Shown here: positions 24,921 through 36,982 of the stretch, piece by piece
Numbering within the stretch: position 1 is the first letter of the stretch
How the letters are laid out: each line of letters begins with the position of its first letter
Origin: Spirodela intermedia
Taxonomy: Eukaryota; Streptophyta; Magnoliopsida; Alismatales; Araceae
Direction of reading: 5' to 3'
Assembly (NCBI GenBank): GCA_902729315.2
Contig: LR746268.1
Span: forward strand, 5,563,501 to 5,627,500
Length of the DNA: 64,000 nucleotides
Notes under the pieces: model-generated
Databases searched by the model: none
What the model was told of the DNA's origin: nothing
The model's input: only the letters and a program-made list of their open reading frames with translations
Program-made: the position numbers and the translations under genes

Positions 24921-27900
24921 CTACTCCATTACAAACGACCCTTCCATCCTCTTGTCCAATGTCACTGCTGGGGCAAGGTTTAATGGTGAGAACATGTCAG
25001 TAAAGCCAGATGGAGCTGCGGGTTTTGGTGCGGGCTTGAACTCATAAGGGCCTTCCTTCACTCCCCAAATCTGATTGAAAACACAGTTTGATCAACATCC
25101 TTTATGTTAGATGACTCCTGTTGAAAGTAATAACGAGAATAGAAAAGCTATTTTCCACAAATATCTCACTTGATTTCCTTCTTCATCGAAGCCTCTGTCC
25201 CATGTATGAATCTCTCCACTTCTGTGAACGGAGAGCTCCGAAGTGCAATATGATGCGCCATTCTGCACATCATTTATGCAGGAAATTGACTATAAAAACC
25301 ACGTTTCCAAAATCGATTATTCAGCTATGGATTCTCAATATGGTAAGCAAATACGGTACCCATGAATTGGGGAACCCGCCAGGTGGTGCCGAGCCTTCAT
25401 ACAAGCAGCGCTTCCCGCGTTCACATTGCGAGAGATAAACAGTGGTCAAGTGTTCAGCAATATCCTATCATAAAAGTGAGCCACAGCGGTCAGTTTCTGG
25501 GCGTTGGAGAAGCACAAGCGTGGAGAAAATATTAAGCAGAGAAGATCAAGCCTTGGATCCATCTTGTCAGAACGCAGATTGAACTTCGCTCTCAAATCAT
25601 TAATATTGATGGAAGTAGTATCCCCTCAAATAAAATATAATCATCTCATCTATCACCTTTTTCGAAATGGGTATGTCAGTTATGCAACGTTACAAGTCCC
25701 TTGTATTAATTAAGAGGCCGAGGAGATTAGGATTTCTAGATAGCAACTAAAAAGTGTGCTAATTATTATTCTTCAGTATTTAAGAGATAGACATCAAAGC
25801 TGGGAATATCACTATTTTAGCAAAAGGTATGGTATGCTATCGTCAGGTATTTAAGAGATAGACATCAAAGCTGGGAATATCACTATTTAAGACATTCCAA
25901 AGTTTGCTTATCTTGATGTTCTCGTGAGCAGGGAATGACAAAAAGTAAGGTATATTGGGCCCTTGATCATGGTTAAGACACAGCTGAATCACATTGGGTG
26001 ACGGTGAAATATTAGCCAATGCAAAATCTATAGAGGCTTTCTCATGATTCAAAGGCAAATAAACTCCCTTATAAAAGTATTTGATTCAGACATCCGACAG
26101 AAATTTCATATATGCCAGACTAAATTACAGCGAGATACCAAACTTTGAAGACTTTCTCGTAAAGGGATTCTACATGAATGCTATGCATGCCCCGGAAGTC
26201 CACTCCCAAGACTACAACAAATGATCTGTACCTAATAGTAGAACTAACCCTATGACAGGATTACACGGCAGTTCATAATATTCATGGACATCCGTAGCTT
26301 CCATGCACAGCCTGATAAACAACCCAGCAATGCGATGGAATATTGCAATGCCTTAACCTTCCTGAATATGATCCTTTACCAGTTTCGGGACAGTATGCAG
26401 GGGGTTTCAAAAATCATCCTCTTGATGAGTGCATCAGTGCGGGAAACGATTGAAAACTAGCACTTACGAAACAGGCAGGATATTATACCGATTTCAATAT
26501 TTGGATCTTGTTTGATTATCTAATTAACGGATCAATCAACAGGATATCTATATTGATTTCAATATTTGGATCTTGTTGTGATTATCTAATAAAAGGATCA
26601 ATCGGTCCAGACATGAACAGTTGTCATGTGGATATCTTAAAGCTAATATCTGACTACAGTTCAAGAGCTTTTCATCACACAAGGAACTATATCCACATAA
26701 CAGACGGCTTGGCCCAAGTGCATCATGAAAATGTGCTGCATAGGTAGCAATTAAAAGAAACTTTGCAAGCAATAAAAACATACAGCGATAACTTCTTCCT
26801 CTTGTGGTCGCTGATCCTTTGAGCGATCACAGAAGTTTTTGTATTCCTCTGCGTCTCTTATTGCATACGTATTCAACTGTCGATTCACCACAAATTAAAA
26901 TTTTTTACGGCAAGATGATGCAGCTGATAGGAAAAAATCATGCGATCTAGTAGTCTTAATTATTGAGAAGTATTTATAGGGCATATATGAAGGACATGTT
27001 TGCGGTAAGTCGGCTATCTTAAAGTTATACTGGAATGGGAGTGCCTATATGTCAATTGATCTTCTCTGGGTAAAATGCAGTTACTCAAATTATTCTTTTC
27101 AAATGTCTCCAGCCAAAGCGGAAGAAATATACTCTCTTTGAGATAGAGTGATTGAAACTCGAGGACCAAATTTTCTGGTGCAGAATTGAGAATGTGTAAC
27201 TAGGATTTCCAAACTTATACACAGATGATGAGCACCGGCAGGAAACATCAAACTAATCTCTGCCAGAGAGAAGAGCATGGTATTACTCAGGTGAACATAC
27301 TAGATGCCTGTTTGACTTGGCTTGGAGAGAGGTTTGGAATGTCTTACAAGCTACGAATTCTCAAAGTGAAAATAAAAAATGATGCCTAAATTCTTTTTTC
27401 TAATGCAATAAATAATTAAAATCTTACCTCAACGTCGCATTTCATTTCCTTCGGACAAGGCTTAACCATGTAAAACCTCTGCAAACAGGAAAGCTATCAG
27501 GATTCGTCTGGAAACTAAAATGATGAGACGTACTGATATAACTCAAATTTCAAACACAGATTGTTGCATTTCATTTTATCGCCATAATCTAAAGCAGATT
27601 TTTAGTTTCAACACTTGACGATTTCACCAGCTAAATGTACTTCTTTCTTCTTCTTCTTCTTCTTCTTCTTCTTCTTTCTTTTGTTTTTTTTCTTCTTCTA
27701 AGTGGGGGCGGTGAGGATAGCCTTTTTTTCACACGAACATTTTCAAGTTCACATTGTTCTAAGTGCCTGAGACTTCTAGTATTTTCAACCATAAATACTA
27801 TCGTCAGGAAAATGATATCAAATACTATCGCAACACTGACTTCGTTTTAAGGTGACCGTGACGAGTTCATTGGTCATCGTCTACTCCATTGACAGCCTCA

Positions 27901-30328
27901 GACGTAATCATGGTTTAGGCAACAAAGATGTGTCCGCCCGTCACTTTTCGTCATAAGCATAGAAACAACTGAAAGAATTTTCATAAGCTTAATATTTCCA
28001 AGAAGGTATATCGAATATTTCCAAAAAGCTAAGAAGTCATCATACTTGACGAAAAGGTTTTTGAGGGGTTCTCCAAAATGCCTGTAACAAAGGAAAAAAA
28101 TAATTTATTAAAAAGCAAATTGAAGCACGAATGTACATTGCGAAACTACAAAATCAACCTAACCTGTTCATTATACAGAACTCTTGAACCATCTACCATC
28201 TCTGTCACAGGGCATGTAAGCATTCTGCATAGATAAGGATAATATTTTCTTAAATCATTTCTCAGAAAAGAGACGCAAGAAGATAAAGCTTATCATTTAT
28301 AAATTAAATAAAAAATAGAAAACAAACATATATCAGTTAACTTTGTTTCTAGGACATACAAGGCAGGAGAGAAAGAACAAAGGATTTCATCATGCATCTA
28401 GAAACTAAGGAGAAAATAAAACCAGAAGAGAAAACTCATCAAACTTGACAGCGAACATGGCGACTATAGTGACAGCGTTTGAAATGATAATATGGATACA
28501 ATAAACCGATAGACATTGCGTAAATATGAATTTCATCTAGTAAAAATTTTTCTTGCCTTTTTTCTACAGAAGGTATGTGAGTACTTAAGTTATTCAAGGC
28601 AAATCATATGATATCCTACTTTCTATTGTACATCCATCCCATTCATAGTAAGCTTTGATCCTTTTAGAACAGTCAAATTGGGATCTAATTAGCATCATTG
28701 TCATCTTATGAAGAAATCAATTGTCTGCAATCTCCATACATAATCATACTACATCATCACTCATCTATCAAATATAATGGCGAAAAAAAGCCATCTGATT
28801 CTAATGTTATTGGGTTGATTTGGATTGGAACCAGCTGTGGATAATCCAACATCAACGTAAAAAGCCAAATCGGCCATTTAAATCCAAAGGAAAGGGAAAA
28901 ATTACAGCCTCCTAGAAAATTAATTAATTACCACATGAATTCGCTGATTCACAATTTGATCTGCTCATGTACGGTCTACCATAAGAAGTAGTTTACAGTT
29001 TTTCATTGTCTTTTTCAATTAGTCTAAAATTTATTAAAGAAGTATTAAATACAGTAAATTAAGTGAACAGCAATGTGTTAGAATACTATCAACTATTTCA
29101 AATTTGTACTCAATATAGTGCAAGGAAAAAGAAATCAAGTCTTTATAGCATAGGTGCCGTATGTCAGTGATGTAGAATAGATCTGCAGGAAACAGATCGC
29201 TCTAAAAGGTGTAGTCCAGAAGGCTGGTACGTGTAAAAAGAGGAAGAATTCAATAGTGTTGTTTAGGTTGGCCCATAGGGCCCAAATGTGCTTTCTTTTC
29301 TTATGGCAAATAAATGTTCGCTGTTATCTAGGAAGTCTTAACTATTATAGAGTTTGATATCGGATCTTATTGTTTAGGGAATTTACAACTACTTTTGGCC
29401 TTTTTAGGGAGCCGCGCACTTAAATCAAGATGGTTTTTTTTTCAACCCAGAAAAACTATTTTCCCCACCCTTCGCTTCTGGATTCAAGCAACTCCTTGTA
29501 GATTTAAGGATCAACTCTATCAACCCTAATGGATTCAATCCCCATTCCGTTGTGTCGGCCTGATTCGGAAGAAGAGAATGAGGGCCTCGACAGTACTAAC
29601 GACTCCTTACTGGATCAAATGGTCTCATTATTCAATCCTTGTGAACTCAAGGATTAACTCTATCAATTCTTTTGGATTCAATGTACGATTTCCTTGGCTT
29701 CCACTACGTCAATAAGTGCAGTGACGGACTGCATTATTGGAACACCTTTTTCTACAAGAAAACTAACATGATCATAAAAGTGCTGATTTTAAACATTTTA
29801 AGAAGTTGGTAACTGTTGGAACAATTATGAGATATTGATAGACGAGAAGAAGAAAAAAACATAGGCACATCATGGTATCTTTCTTCCAGAACACACTCTA
29901 TGAGCCACATAGTGCCTTCGCTCTACATTTCGCATACTTTGAAATGACGACCGAAGGAAAGCGCAATAAGATAACCAAAAAATTGAACAAAGAAAAAAGA
30001 GAAAGATAACAACCTTAGATTGAAGTAATTTTCAGGATCTCTGGTGGCCTGGTCGCGAGAATACTTGAAAAGAAAATTATTATAAACGTAATGAGATCCG
30101 GTTACTATCCGGAGCACAAAAGATAAATTAAAAAGGTAGGTTCTGACGGAGAGTATTCACCTTCTCGCCAGAGAGAGACTCTGCAACGATACGCGCATGA
30201 TCCCATCTGGTGGTGGCCTTGGTCAGCCTTTTCAGGAGAAGCGCCCCGCCTATGAGTACCAGGGCTTTCAGGACCAAACCCCGCACACGGCCGCCACCCT
30301 CGCCGGAGCCATCCGAATTCGACCCCAT
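24921..30328 (-). CDS. CRL: CRUMPLED LEAF, CpcT/CpeT-family chromophore lyase-like protein (9 exons, 268 aa)
   Basis: Exons (minus): 30328-30161, 30063-30014, 28224-28164, 28081-28046, 27478-27428, 26876-26784, 25464-25360, 25262-25170, 25070-24921. All GT-AG; phases close to 269 codons. The protein has an N-terminal membrane segment at about 17-37 (GLVLKALVLIGGALLLKRL) and then a CpcT/CpeT-type beta-barrel domain: NYFNLRMLTCPVTEMVDG, EQAFWRTPQKPFRQRFYMVKPCPKEMKCDVE, YAIRDAEEYKNFCDR, GKRCLYEGSAPPGGFPNSWNGASYCTSEL, GPYEFKPAP. In cyanobacteria CpcT attaches bilins to phycobiliproteins; plants lack phycobilisomes. Arabidopsis CRL sits in the outer plastid envelope and its loss disturbs plastid division, inheritance and cell differentiation. 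Arabidopsis CRL is 252 residues. Introns 2 (1.8 kb) and 6 (1.3 kb) carry short tandem duplications and a (CTT)n tract occurs in intron 4. Confidence 0.96.
25777..25888. repeat. 71-bp-spaced direct repeat in CRL intron 6
   Basis: A block of about 41 identical bases beginning TATTTAAGAGATAGACATCA occurs at 25777-25817 and again at 25848-25888. Confidence 0.9.
26487..26602. repeat. imperfect tandem duplication, about 66 bp, in CRL intron 6
   Basis: The block starting GATTTCAATATTTGGATCTT, followed by GATTATCTAAT and GGATCAATC, appears twice with a few differences (starts near 26487 and 26554). The duplicated words keep the same order. Confidence 0.88.
27640..27698. repeat. (CTT)n trinucleotide repeat, CRL intron 4
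   Basis: Run of about twelve TTC/CTT units followed by a T-rich tract, inside the intron at 27479-28045. Confidence 0.93.
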
Positions 30329-31888
30329 TCCTCTATCAACGTAGAAGATGAAAAGAGCCAGAGTGAATCACGCCCCTCGCAGGTCAGCCGGAGATTCGAG
30401 ACTAACACAACAAATATGAACGACAATTACAAACCCCAATCCACTTTCCAATCACCTCGGGCAATCTACGCATCGCCTCCCACCCCCACTCCATCCATCG
30501 AGGAAAGAAAGACGGACAACACCAAAAGATGGGGAGGGAGATGACGAGAGCCGCTTGTTTCGCCGGCGAAACGCTCAGCAGCAGCGCGCCCCGCCCGCGG
30601 TGAAGACAACGATGCTAAGTAGCAATGGAGAGTAGCCGACGGGCCTTGTACGTATGCTCGATGTGCATATCCCCGTCGATTTGAACGGACGCGCCTCGTG
30701 GCTCCGGCTGCTCCTCCCCCTACCGCCAACGTAGGATGGCGATGGAAACGAATACATGACAAACTGAGGGCTTCAGTATGCGACACAAGGCCTAGATAAT
30801 ATCACGAGGCCCCGGCCCAGTAGACTTGTGGCCTCTCAAATGGGCCCATTACAGCCCATTTATAGCCCAGATAAAATTTTGGGCTACAGCACAAGATTAT
30901 CGAAGAGTTACCCTTTTGTTTCACATCATACATCTTACATCACATCATACAGCCCAGATGAGCTTGCTTCTGCGGGTTCAGCAACGTGGCAGCTCTGGTG
31001 CCGCGGTTGAATAACCCGGCACTCCTCCACCGCAGCCGCAGCCGACATCGATGACGCACCCCCCCAAAACCCCCACTCCCAGGAGTGTACCAAATGGAAC
31101 TGCGAGGAAAGTGGTCCAAAGTTGCATAAATGTTTGGTTGGGAAGTGAGTCAGCAGATATTTAGGCGGCTCGGGCCCTGCATCATTTTTTTATTACTCTC
31201 GAGCCCTCGTTTTTTTTAACAGTGGATTAGCATTAAACAATTATATGTATTAAGTTACTAATCATTGCTGAAAAAAGAAATACTATATCTGCTCTCGGGC
31301 AGACATTATTCTAAGCATCATGTTTGAGCAACTCTCTCTCTCTCTTTCGGTGATGCTGCTCAGTGATGTGACGCGCCGCCGACTGTCTTCCCCGCTAGAT
31401 AGAATGTTCATTGGCGATGACAGATAAGGAGATGTGATGTATTTTTTGTTTTTTCTCTTTTTACAATGGCAGAGCGTAGACGCTCTTCCGCAGGTTTTCT
31501 CTTTCAGATGGCGATCTGCGCACCTCCGCGGCCGGAAGAGAGAACTCGAGATCCGTCTTCTGTACCGCTCCGCCTCTGTACTCGTTGTCCCCATGTCGTC
31601 TACAGAAGCAACAGCAGCTACATTAATGGCGGCTCGCCCTACCCTCATCAACCTTATTTAATACCCCTCTCCCATTCCAACCATCCGGTTCTCTGAACGA
31701 GAGTAAGCGAGTAGTTAATTGGCCTCAGATGCGCAGACACCGCGGCTGCGGCTACTTGTACTCTACTGGCATCCTTATAATTTCCGGCAGCAGATCCCGC
31801 TTCTCGTAGTGGCCGGAGCGGTCCCTTTGTATCCTGTGGACGTAGCTAGCCGTCTGTATCCTGTGGCCGTCGTGCTCTCTCACTAGGA
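30329..31888. promoter_or_regulatory. divergent intergenic region between CRL and the NPF gene
   Basis: Both neighbours start here and are transcribed outwards, so this 1.56 kb must hold two promoters. A cluster of site II words lies at 30814-30886 (GGCCCA, TGGGCCCA at 30841-30848, AGCCCA at 30853 and about 30864, GGGCT). A TATA-like ATTTAATA at about 31655 lies some 230 bases upstream of the NPF ATG. A further open frame at 30466-30786 has no recognisable protein. Promoter assignment is inference. Confidence 0.45.
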
Positions 31889-34600
31889 ATGGGAGAGATC
31901 AGGTCCCCCGTGAGCTCCTCTCTGCCGGCGCCAGCCGGAGAAGCGACATCGGAGTCATTCCGGCGGCAAAAGCTGGGAATATACTTCGCGGAGAGCGACG
32001 AAAGGAAAACCCATCTGGGAATCTTCAGCTCCCACCTGGGGACTACACCAGTCGATATCCGTGGGAGGCCCATCGAGGATCTCTCGAAGACGGGCGGTTG
32101 GACCGCCGCGTTCTTCATCTTCGGTCCGTTGACTCTCCATCTTGAAGCATCCGATGTCTTCTTTTCTCGTCTCGTACCCAGAGAAGCTTGCTCTTGATGC
32201 ATAACTCTTCAACCCCCAAATGTCGGCCCTGGTTTCCTAGAAGAGTATTACCAAGTACCTCAGTGTTCTTCAGAGGGGAAATCCCACGTCTCATGAAGAA
32301 TACCAGTCCCAGTTCCAGTTCCCTCCCTACGTATCAAGCTTCCACACTCTCTTTCCTCCCTATCTTCTCTGATAGTTTTAAGCATTCTGTTTGGCCATGA
32401 ATTTCCTGTCCGTTTTCGTATATGCTTTTCACGGAGAATCTCGAGAGTTTGATATTCTGTTGCCTTTTCTACAACATCCGACGATTAATTTTCACGTATT
32501 TTCTTTCTTGAATGAGAACACACCCACCCATCTCGCAAGACTGATTCAGGATCCAATCCCCTGAAGAATTTCGCGCACATGGTTGTAGGAAATGAAGTGG
32601 CGGAGCGATTAGCCTATTTTGGGCTCTCGGTGAACATGGTGGCATTTATGTTTTATGTCATGCATCGGCCTTTCACAAGCGCAGCAAACGCGGTGAACAC
32701 CTTCCTCGGCATCTCGCAGGCATCATCTGTAATCGGGGGCTTTCTTGCCGACGCTTATCTTGGCAGATACTGGACGATTGGCATCTTTTCCACCATCTAT
32801 CTTATTGTAAGTGGTGGCCTCCTTTCGGCGTTTAATGCGTTTCTTGTCTTTCAAACAACAATGGGGCCCAGATAAACTTGCTCCCGCCCGTGATCTTTAT
32901 TTTCCAGCGGGATCTGCTTCAAGTTTTTTTTCTTTCTCAGCTCTGACCATTTATTTTGCTCCACCTTACGCATGCAACTACGGAGATCACTCCTTCATTT
33001 TTCCTTTCCCTGATATTTTATTTCCAAAACGTTTGAAGGGTCTGATAGGAATCACGATATGCGCGTCGATGGGCACCTTTCTTCCGGATCAAACTCACTG
33101 CGATCAGCTGTCCCTTCTCTTGGGCATGTGTGAGCAGGCAAAACCATGGCAGATGGGGTACTTGTACGTCGTCCTCTACATAACCTCTTTTGGGTCTGCT
33201 GGAATAAGGCCCTGTGTTTCCTCTTTCGGCGCCGATCAGTTTGACGAACGGGACAAGGATTACAAGGCCCTCCTGGACCGGTTCTTCAATTTCTTCTACC
33301 TCTCCGTCACAATTGGAGCAATCGCCGCCTTCACCTTGGTAGTCTACGTTCAAATTGAGCGCGGATGGGCCTATGCCTTTGGCCTGATGGCGCTGGCCAT
33401 GGGCGTCTCCAACGCATTGTTCTTCGCCGGGACTCCTCTGTACCGGCACCGACTTCCCGGAGGCAGCCCCTCTGACCCGCGTCGCCCAAGTTCTCGTCGC
33501 AGCCTTTCGGAAGAGGAGCGAGCCATTCTCAAGCAGCAAATTCGTCGGCCTCTACGAACTCCCCGGCGAACAGTCCGCCATTAAAGGCAGCGGGAAGATA
33601 GACCATACCGACGATTTCAGGTGCACTACCGTGCCGAAGAAATCGTTCAAGCTTCGATCTTTTCCATTTTATTTGTCTGGAGAGAACCCTAGTTGATGAT
33701 AATACTTAGCTGGTTGGGCTGTGCAGATGGCTGGACAAGGCGGCGCTGCAGCTGGACGATGGGCCTGAACCGAGCCCCTGGAGGCTATGCACGGTGACCC
33801 AGGTCGAGGAGGTCAAGATCCTGCTGAGGCTTCTCCCCATACCTGCATTCACCATAATGCTCAGCGTCATCTTCACCGAGTTTCTGACCCTGTCGATCCA
33901 GCAAGCGTACACCCTGAACACCCACATGGGCGGGCTGAAGCTCCCCGTGACGTGCATCCCTGTCTTCCCCGCGTTGAGCATCTTCCTCCTCTTGTCCCTC
34001 TACTACTCCACCTTCGCTCCTCTCTCGCGGCGCATCACGGGTCACCCTCAGGGGGCCTCGCAGCTCCAGAGGGTCGGCCTGGGCCTGGGCATATCGATCC
34101 TCTCTGTGGCCGTCGCAGGAGTTTTCGAGAGGTACAGGAGGGAGTTCGCCATTAGACATGGGTACCAGTCCATCTTCTTGACTGCCATGCCGGATCTGAC
34201 CGTCTTCTGGTTGCTGATCCCCTACTGCCTCATTGGGTTAGCCGAGGTTTTTGCCATAGTAGGGCTTCTGGAGTTCCTCTACCAGGAAGCTCCCGACGCC
34301 ATGAAGAGCATCGGGTCGTCTTACGCCGCTGTGGCCGGAGGACTGGGCTGCTTCTGCGCCACTCTCTTGAATAAAATCGTGAAGTCGCTCACCGGGAACG
34401 ACGCCGGCGGGCGGCCTTCGTGGCTCTCCCAGAACATAAATACCGGGAGATTCGACTACTTCTACTGGCTGCTGTCGTTCTTGAGTTTTCTCAATTTCTG
34501 TGGCTTCATATTTTGCGCTCAGAGATACAAGTACAGGAGGACCCGGACCCCTTCTGCAATGGAGCTCTTCAACACGAGCAAGACTGCGGGACACGGCTAG
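31889..34600 (+). CDS. NRT1/PTR family (NPF) transporter, NPF6.1-like, with one apparent frameshift (4 exons, about 635 aa)
   Basis: Exons 31889-32123, 32589-32806, 33039-33620, 33727-34600. A 12-TM major-facilitator proton-coupled carrier; the family moves nitrate, peptides and hormones. N-terminal cytosolic arm (MGEIRSPVSS), GGWTAAFFIFG, then the proton-coupling motif ExxER at Glu81-Glu84-Arg85 (GNEVAERLAYFG), GGFLADAYLGRYWTI, GIRPCVSSFGADQFDE, the central loop, and the C-terminal FLYQEAPDAMKSIGSSYAA. The sequence reads closest to what I recall of Arabidopsis NPF6.1 (At5g13400); substrate cannot be told. In exon 3, within 33467-33472, one extra base shifts the frame after LYRHRLPGGSP: the open frame then ends at 33584, while the family sequence LTRVAQVLVAAFRKR continues in the next frame. 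Removing one base restores exact phase agreement with the following splice. Probably sequence error; otherwise a truncated, non-functional allele. Confidence 0.92.
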
Positions 34601-34748
34601 GAGGAAGATCTCTCCGGTAGCCGTGTATTTACAGGCTTCCTTCACCTTTCTGTAACTCATCTCAACTCCAAGTTTTATGACAAGAAAATTCTCACTGGTC
34701 TGTAAGAAAATGGCTTCTTTTGTACAGTGGCTCGTAGATAGGCTCGAG

Positions 34749-34751
<3 letters not shown>

Positions 34752-34815
<64 letters not shown>
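34752..34815. repeat. (GA)32 microsatellite
   Basis: Uninterrupted GA dinucleotides on the plus strand, about 150 bases past the NPF stop codon; the longest simple repeat in the window. Confidence 0.97.
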
Positions 34816-34816
<1 letters not shown>

Positions 34817-34825
34817 CAGAGCTGC

Positions 34826-35164
34826 AATTGGGCTTGGCCCTTGTATAGTCAAGTGGGCCGCACCAGACACTTTTGCTCGGTATTTGCAGATGAGGAAAAA
34901 AAAAGGGTGGGCCCAAACTGTTTCAGGTCAGGGTGGTCGACTAGTCGAGACCTTCGACTCGGATAAGACTTACTTTAATAAGCTTCAATCGGTAAAATCC
35001 AAAACAAGCGGTGGCTCTTGGACGGCCTTGATACTTCGGGCTGGTTCTCGGGACGAGGGGCCAACGATCGAACGGTTGATATTAGGTGGGCCAGCCGCAC
35101 GTGGAGGATCAAAGCGATATGGGGTATGTCGGTTCTCGGAGACTGATTCCTGGGGGTGACGTCA
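34826..35164 (+). promoter_or_regulatory. site II cluster and TGACGTCA element, probable promoter of NFRKB-like gene
   Basis: TTGGGCTTGGCCC at about 34828, GTGGGCC at about 34853, TGGGCCCA at 34908-34915 and GTGGGCC at 35086-35092, followed by the perfect palindrome TGACGTCA at 35157-35164, a bZIP-type ACGT site. Clustered TGGGCC words are common upstream of plant housekeeping genes. Which transcript they serve is inference; the next plus-strand gene is the NFRKB-like one. Confidence 0.42.
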
Positions 35165-36917
35165 TAACTGACCATCGGCAGACTGCTGGCGCAGAGTCGC
35201 CCCAGTGGAGTCGGCTGTCCAGTCCCTTCCTCGAGCCAGGCCACGCCGCGGTGGACTGCGCGGAGGTACGCGAAGATGGGAGAGGAGAGAGAGGCCAACG
35301 GCTCTCCGTACCCTCCGCCTGCGGATAAAACGAAACAGGGAGCCCTTCCTCTCCCAGCTATTGAACTTTCCTTTTCGAAGGAGAGGGGACTCGGTCCATT
35401 GCTTCGCTCTCGAGAGCAAAGACTGAGGAATCTCGGTAATCTTCTCTGCGCTATCGATATCAGCTTTTCTTTGGCCGTTTTCCGGTCGAGGGTGAAGAGG
35501 AGGTGGTGGACCTTCGAACTTCGGCTTGTACTTTATTGGTCATCTTAGGGTTTTGTATGGCCCTGGACGCGGACTGAAATTCTTTATGTCAATTACTCTC
35601 TTGTTTTTTGTTCCGGGGCATTCGTCTCGCCTGTGTTGTCTTATTTGATTTCTTTTTTCCGAGGGATGCCTGCCAACAAGAAGATTAGCGTCCCTGTAAT
35701 GGGCTCACGGAACGATATTATTTTCTCCGATACGACTTCATTCTGTTGTAACTTTCTACTGAAACTACAGTTCTTTTTCTAAAAGCCTCTTGTATTGATT
35801 TTCTACTCAGTATGAAAATGTCTTTTGCTTATTTTATTTTACGCTTCGTTGGACAGTTATATTTATGACAAAGCTCTGTTTTAATCACTAATATTTAACA
35901 TGAATTCTTATTCATTTTTGTGGAAGAGAAAAAATTGTATTGAATTTTCTGGTTAGTTGCCCAAACATCTCCATCCTAGAGCTTATGAAATCTGAATTTA
36001 ATGGTACCCTAACTCAGTGCCTTCGTTTCCTCTATTTGACGCCAAACAAAGAGTAGGGAATTTTGCTTAATTATTTATTATCGTGGAATATCTTTGTCAA
36101 AGTTTGACGTTTATTAGCATTAGCATTTTCACAACCGAATTCTCGTTTTCTTGACTCCTTTTTGTGGCCATCTTTGCAATATGACGGATTACTTGATGAC
36201 TTAATGTAATAATTTACTTATTTATATTATTATTTTATGTAAAAAAATTAATTGCCTTACTGTACCTTTGGTTGTAGTCTTACCTGGTTCATCTTTATGC
36301 TTAATTTCATTTTTAATGAAGCAATTTAAAATTTTATTAAATCATTTTAGCATCATAGCCAGGCCGAATGAAGTGCCAAGGTTGGCCTGTGGCTTGGATC
36401 ACCGGTAGCATTCAGAGACAGGGGCTGAGTGTTAGAATTGCATCATGCCATGTTGTGACAGTAACTAAATCTGTTTTAAACGTTTTCTACTGACCGAAAA
36501 TCCCAGCAGCATGGGCCTATTATCTGGTTAATGAAATTCTAAATTAAAAAAGGAAAAAAAGGATGGCGATTTTTCGTCATAAAGAACCTATTGTATGATA
36601 TTTTTCTGAGATGTTACTGCTCAAACCATCAGTATACAGACTTTTGACATTCAGCATATTCGTAGAAAGAACCTTGTCTGAGAGAAAAGCTATTTGTAGT
36701 AGTTGTGTGGCAGATTTAATGAATGCTTTATGTTTCAACAAATATGAGTGGGATAGAACTTAGTTTTGCCACTCGCAACTTTTCAAAGTATGTGTAGCTG
36801 TTGATTGCAAGTCATTTTATTGGTAGAACAGCCTAGTAATAAGAAGTTGATCTGCATTTTACATTATAACCTAATGGTAAAAATTCTGCATTTAGGTATC
36901 TGGTTCCCAGACCATTG

Positions 36918-36956
36918 ATGGAGCAGTGGTGCCATTACATGCTAAGGAGACAATGA
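36918..36956 (+). other. possible upstream ORF, 12 codons
   Basis: ATG at 36918 reads 12 codons to TGA at 36954-36956, ending 26 bases before the first main ATG at 36983 and 38 before the second at 36995. It would be in the mRNA if the acceptor ending at 36910 is used. Translation is not shown. Confidence 0.35.
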
Positions 36957-36982
36957 AGTAGGTTGCAGTGGGTCGTCAGTTA

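Larger units (their letters stand above)
34601..36982. other. intergenic and probable 5' UTR region upstream of the NFRKB-like gene
   Basis: Contains the NPF 3' UTR, a (GA)n microsatellite, site II motifs, a TGACGTCA element, GC-rich DNA around 35200-35450 that may be a first non-coding exon, and then AT-rich DNA to 36890 that looks like a 5' UTR intron. A good acceptor-like sequence (TGGTTCCCAG) ends at 36910. Several open frames in 35086-35548 overlap one another and resemble no protein I know. Confidence 0.5.

Noticed and set aside
26508-26747. Open frame ending ITDGLAQVHHENVLHR, briefly suggestive of a kinase HRD-like motif
   Set aside because: It lies in CRL intron 6 over a tandem duplication, is short, and has no other kinase motifs.
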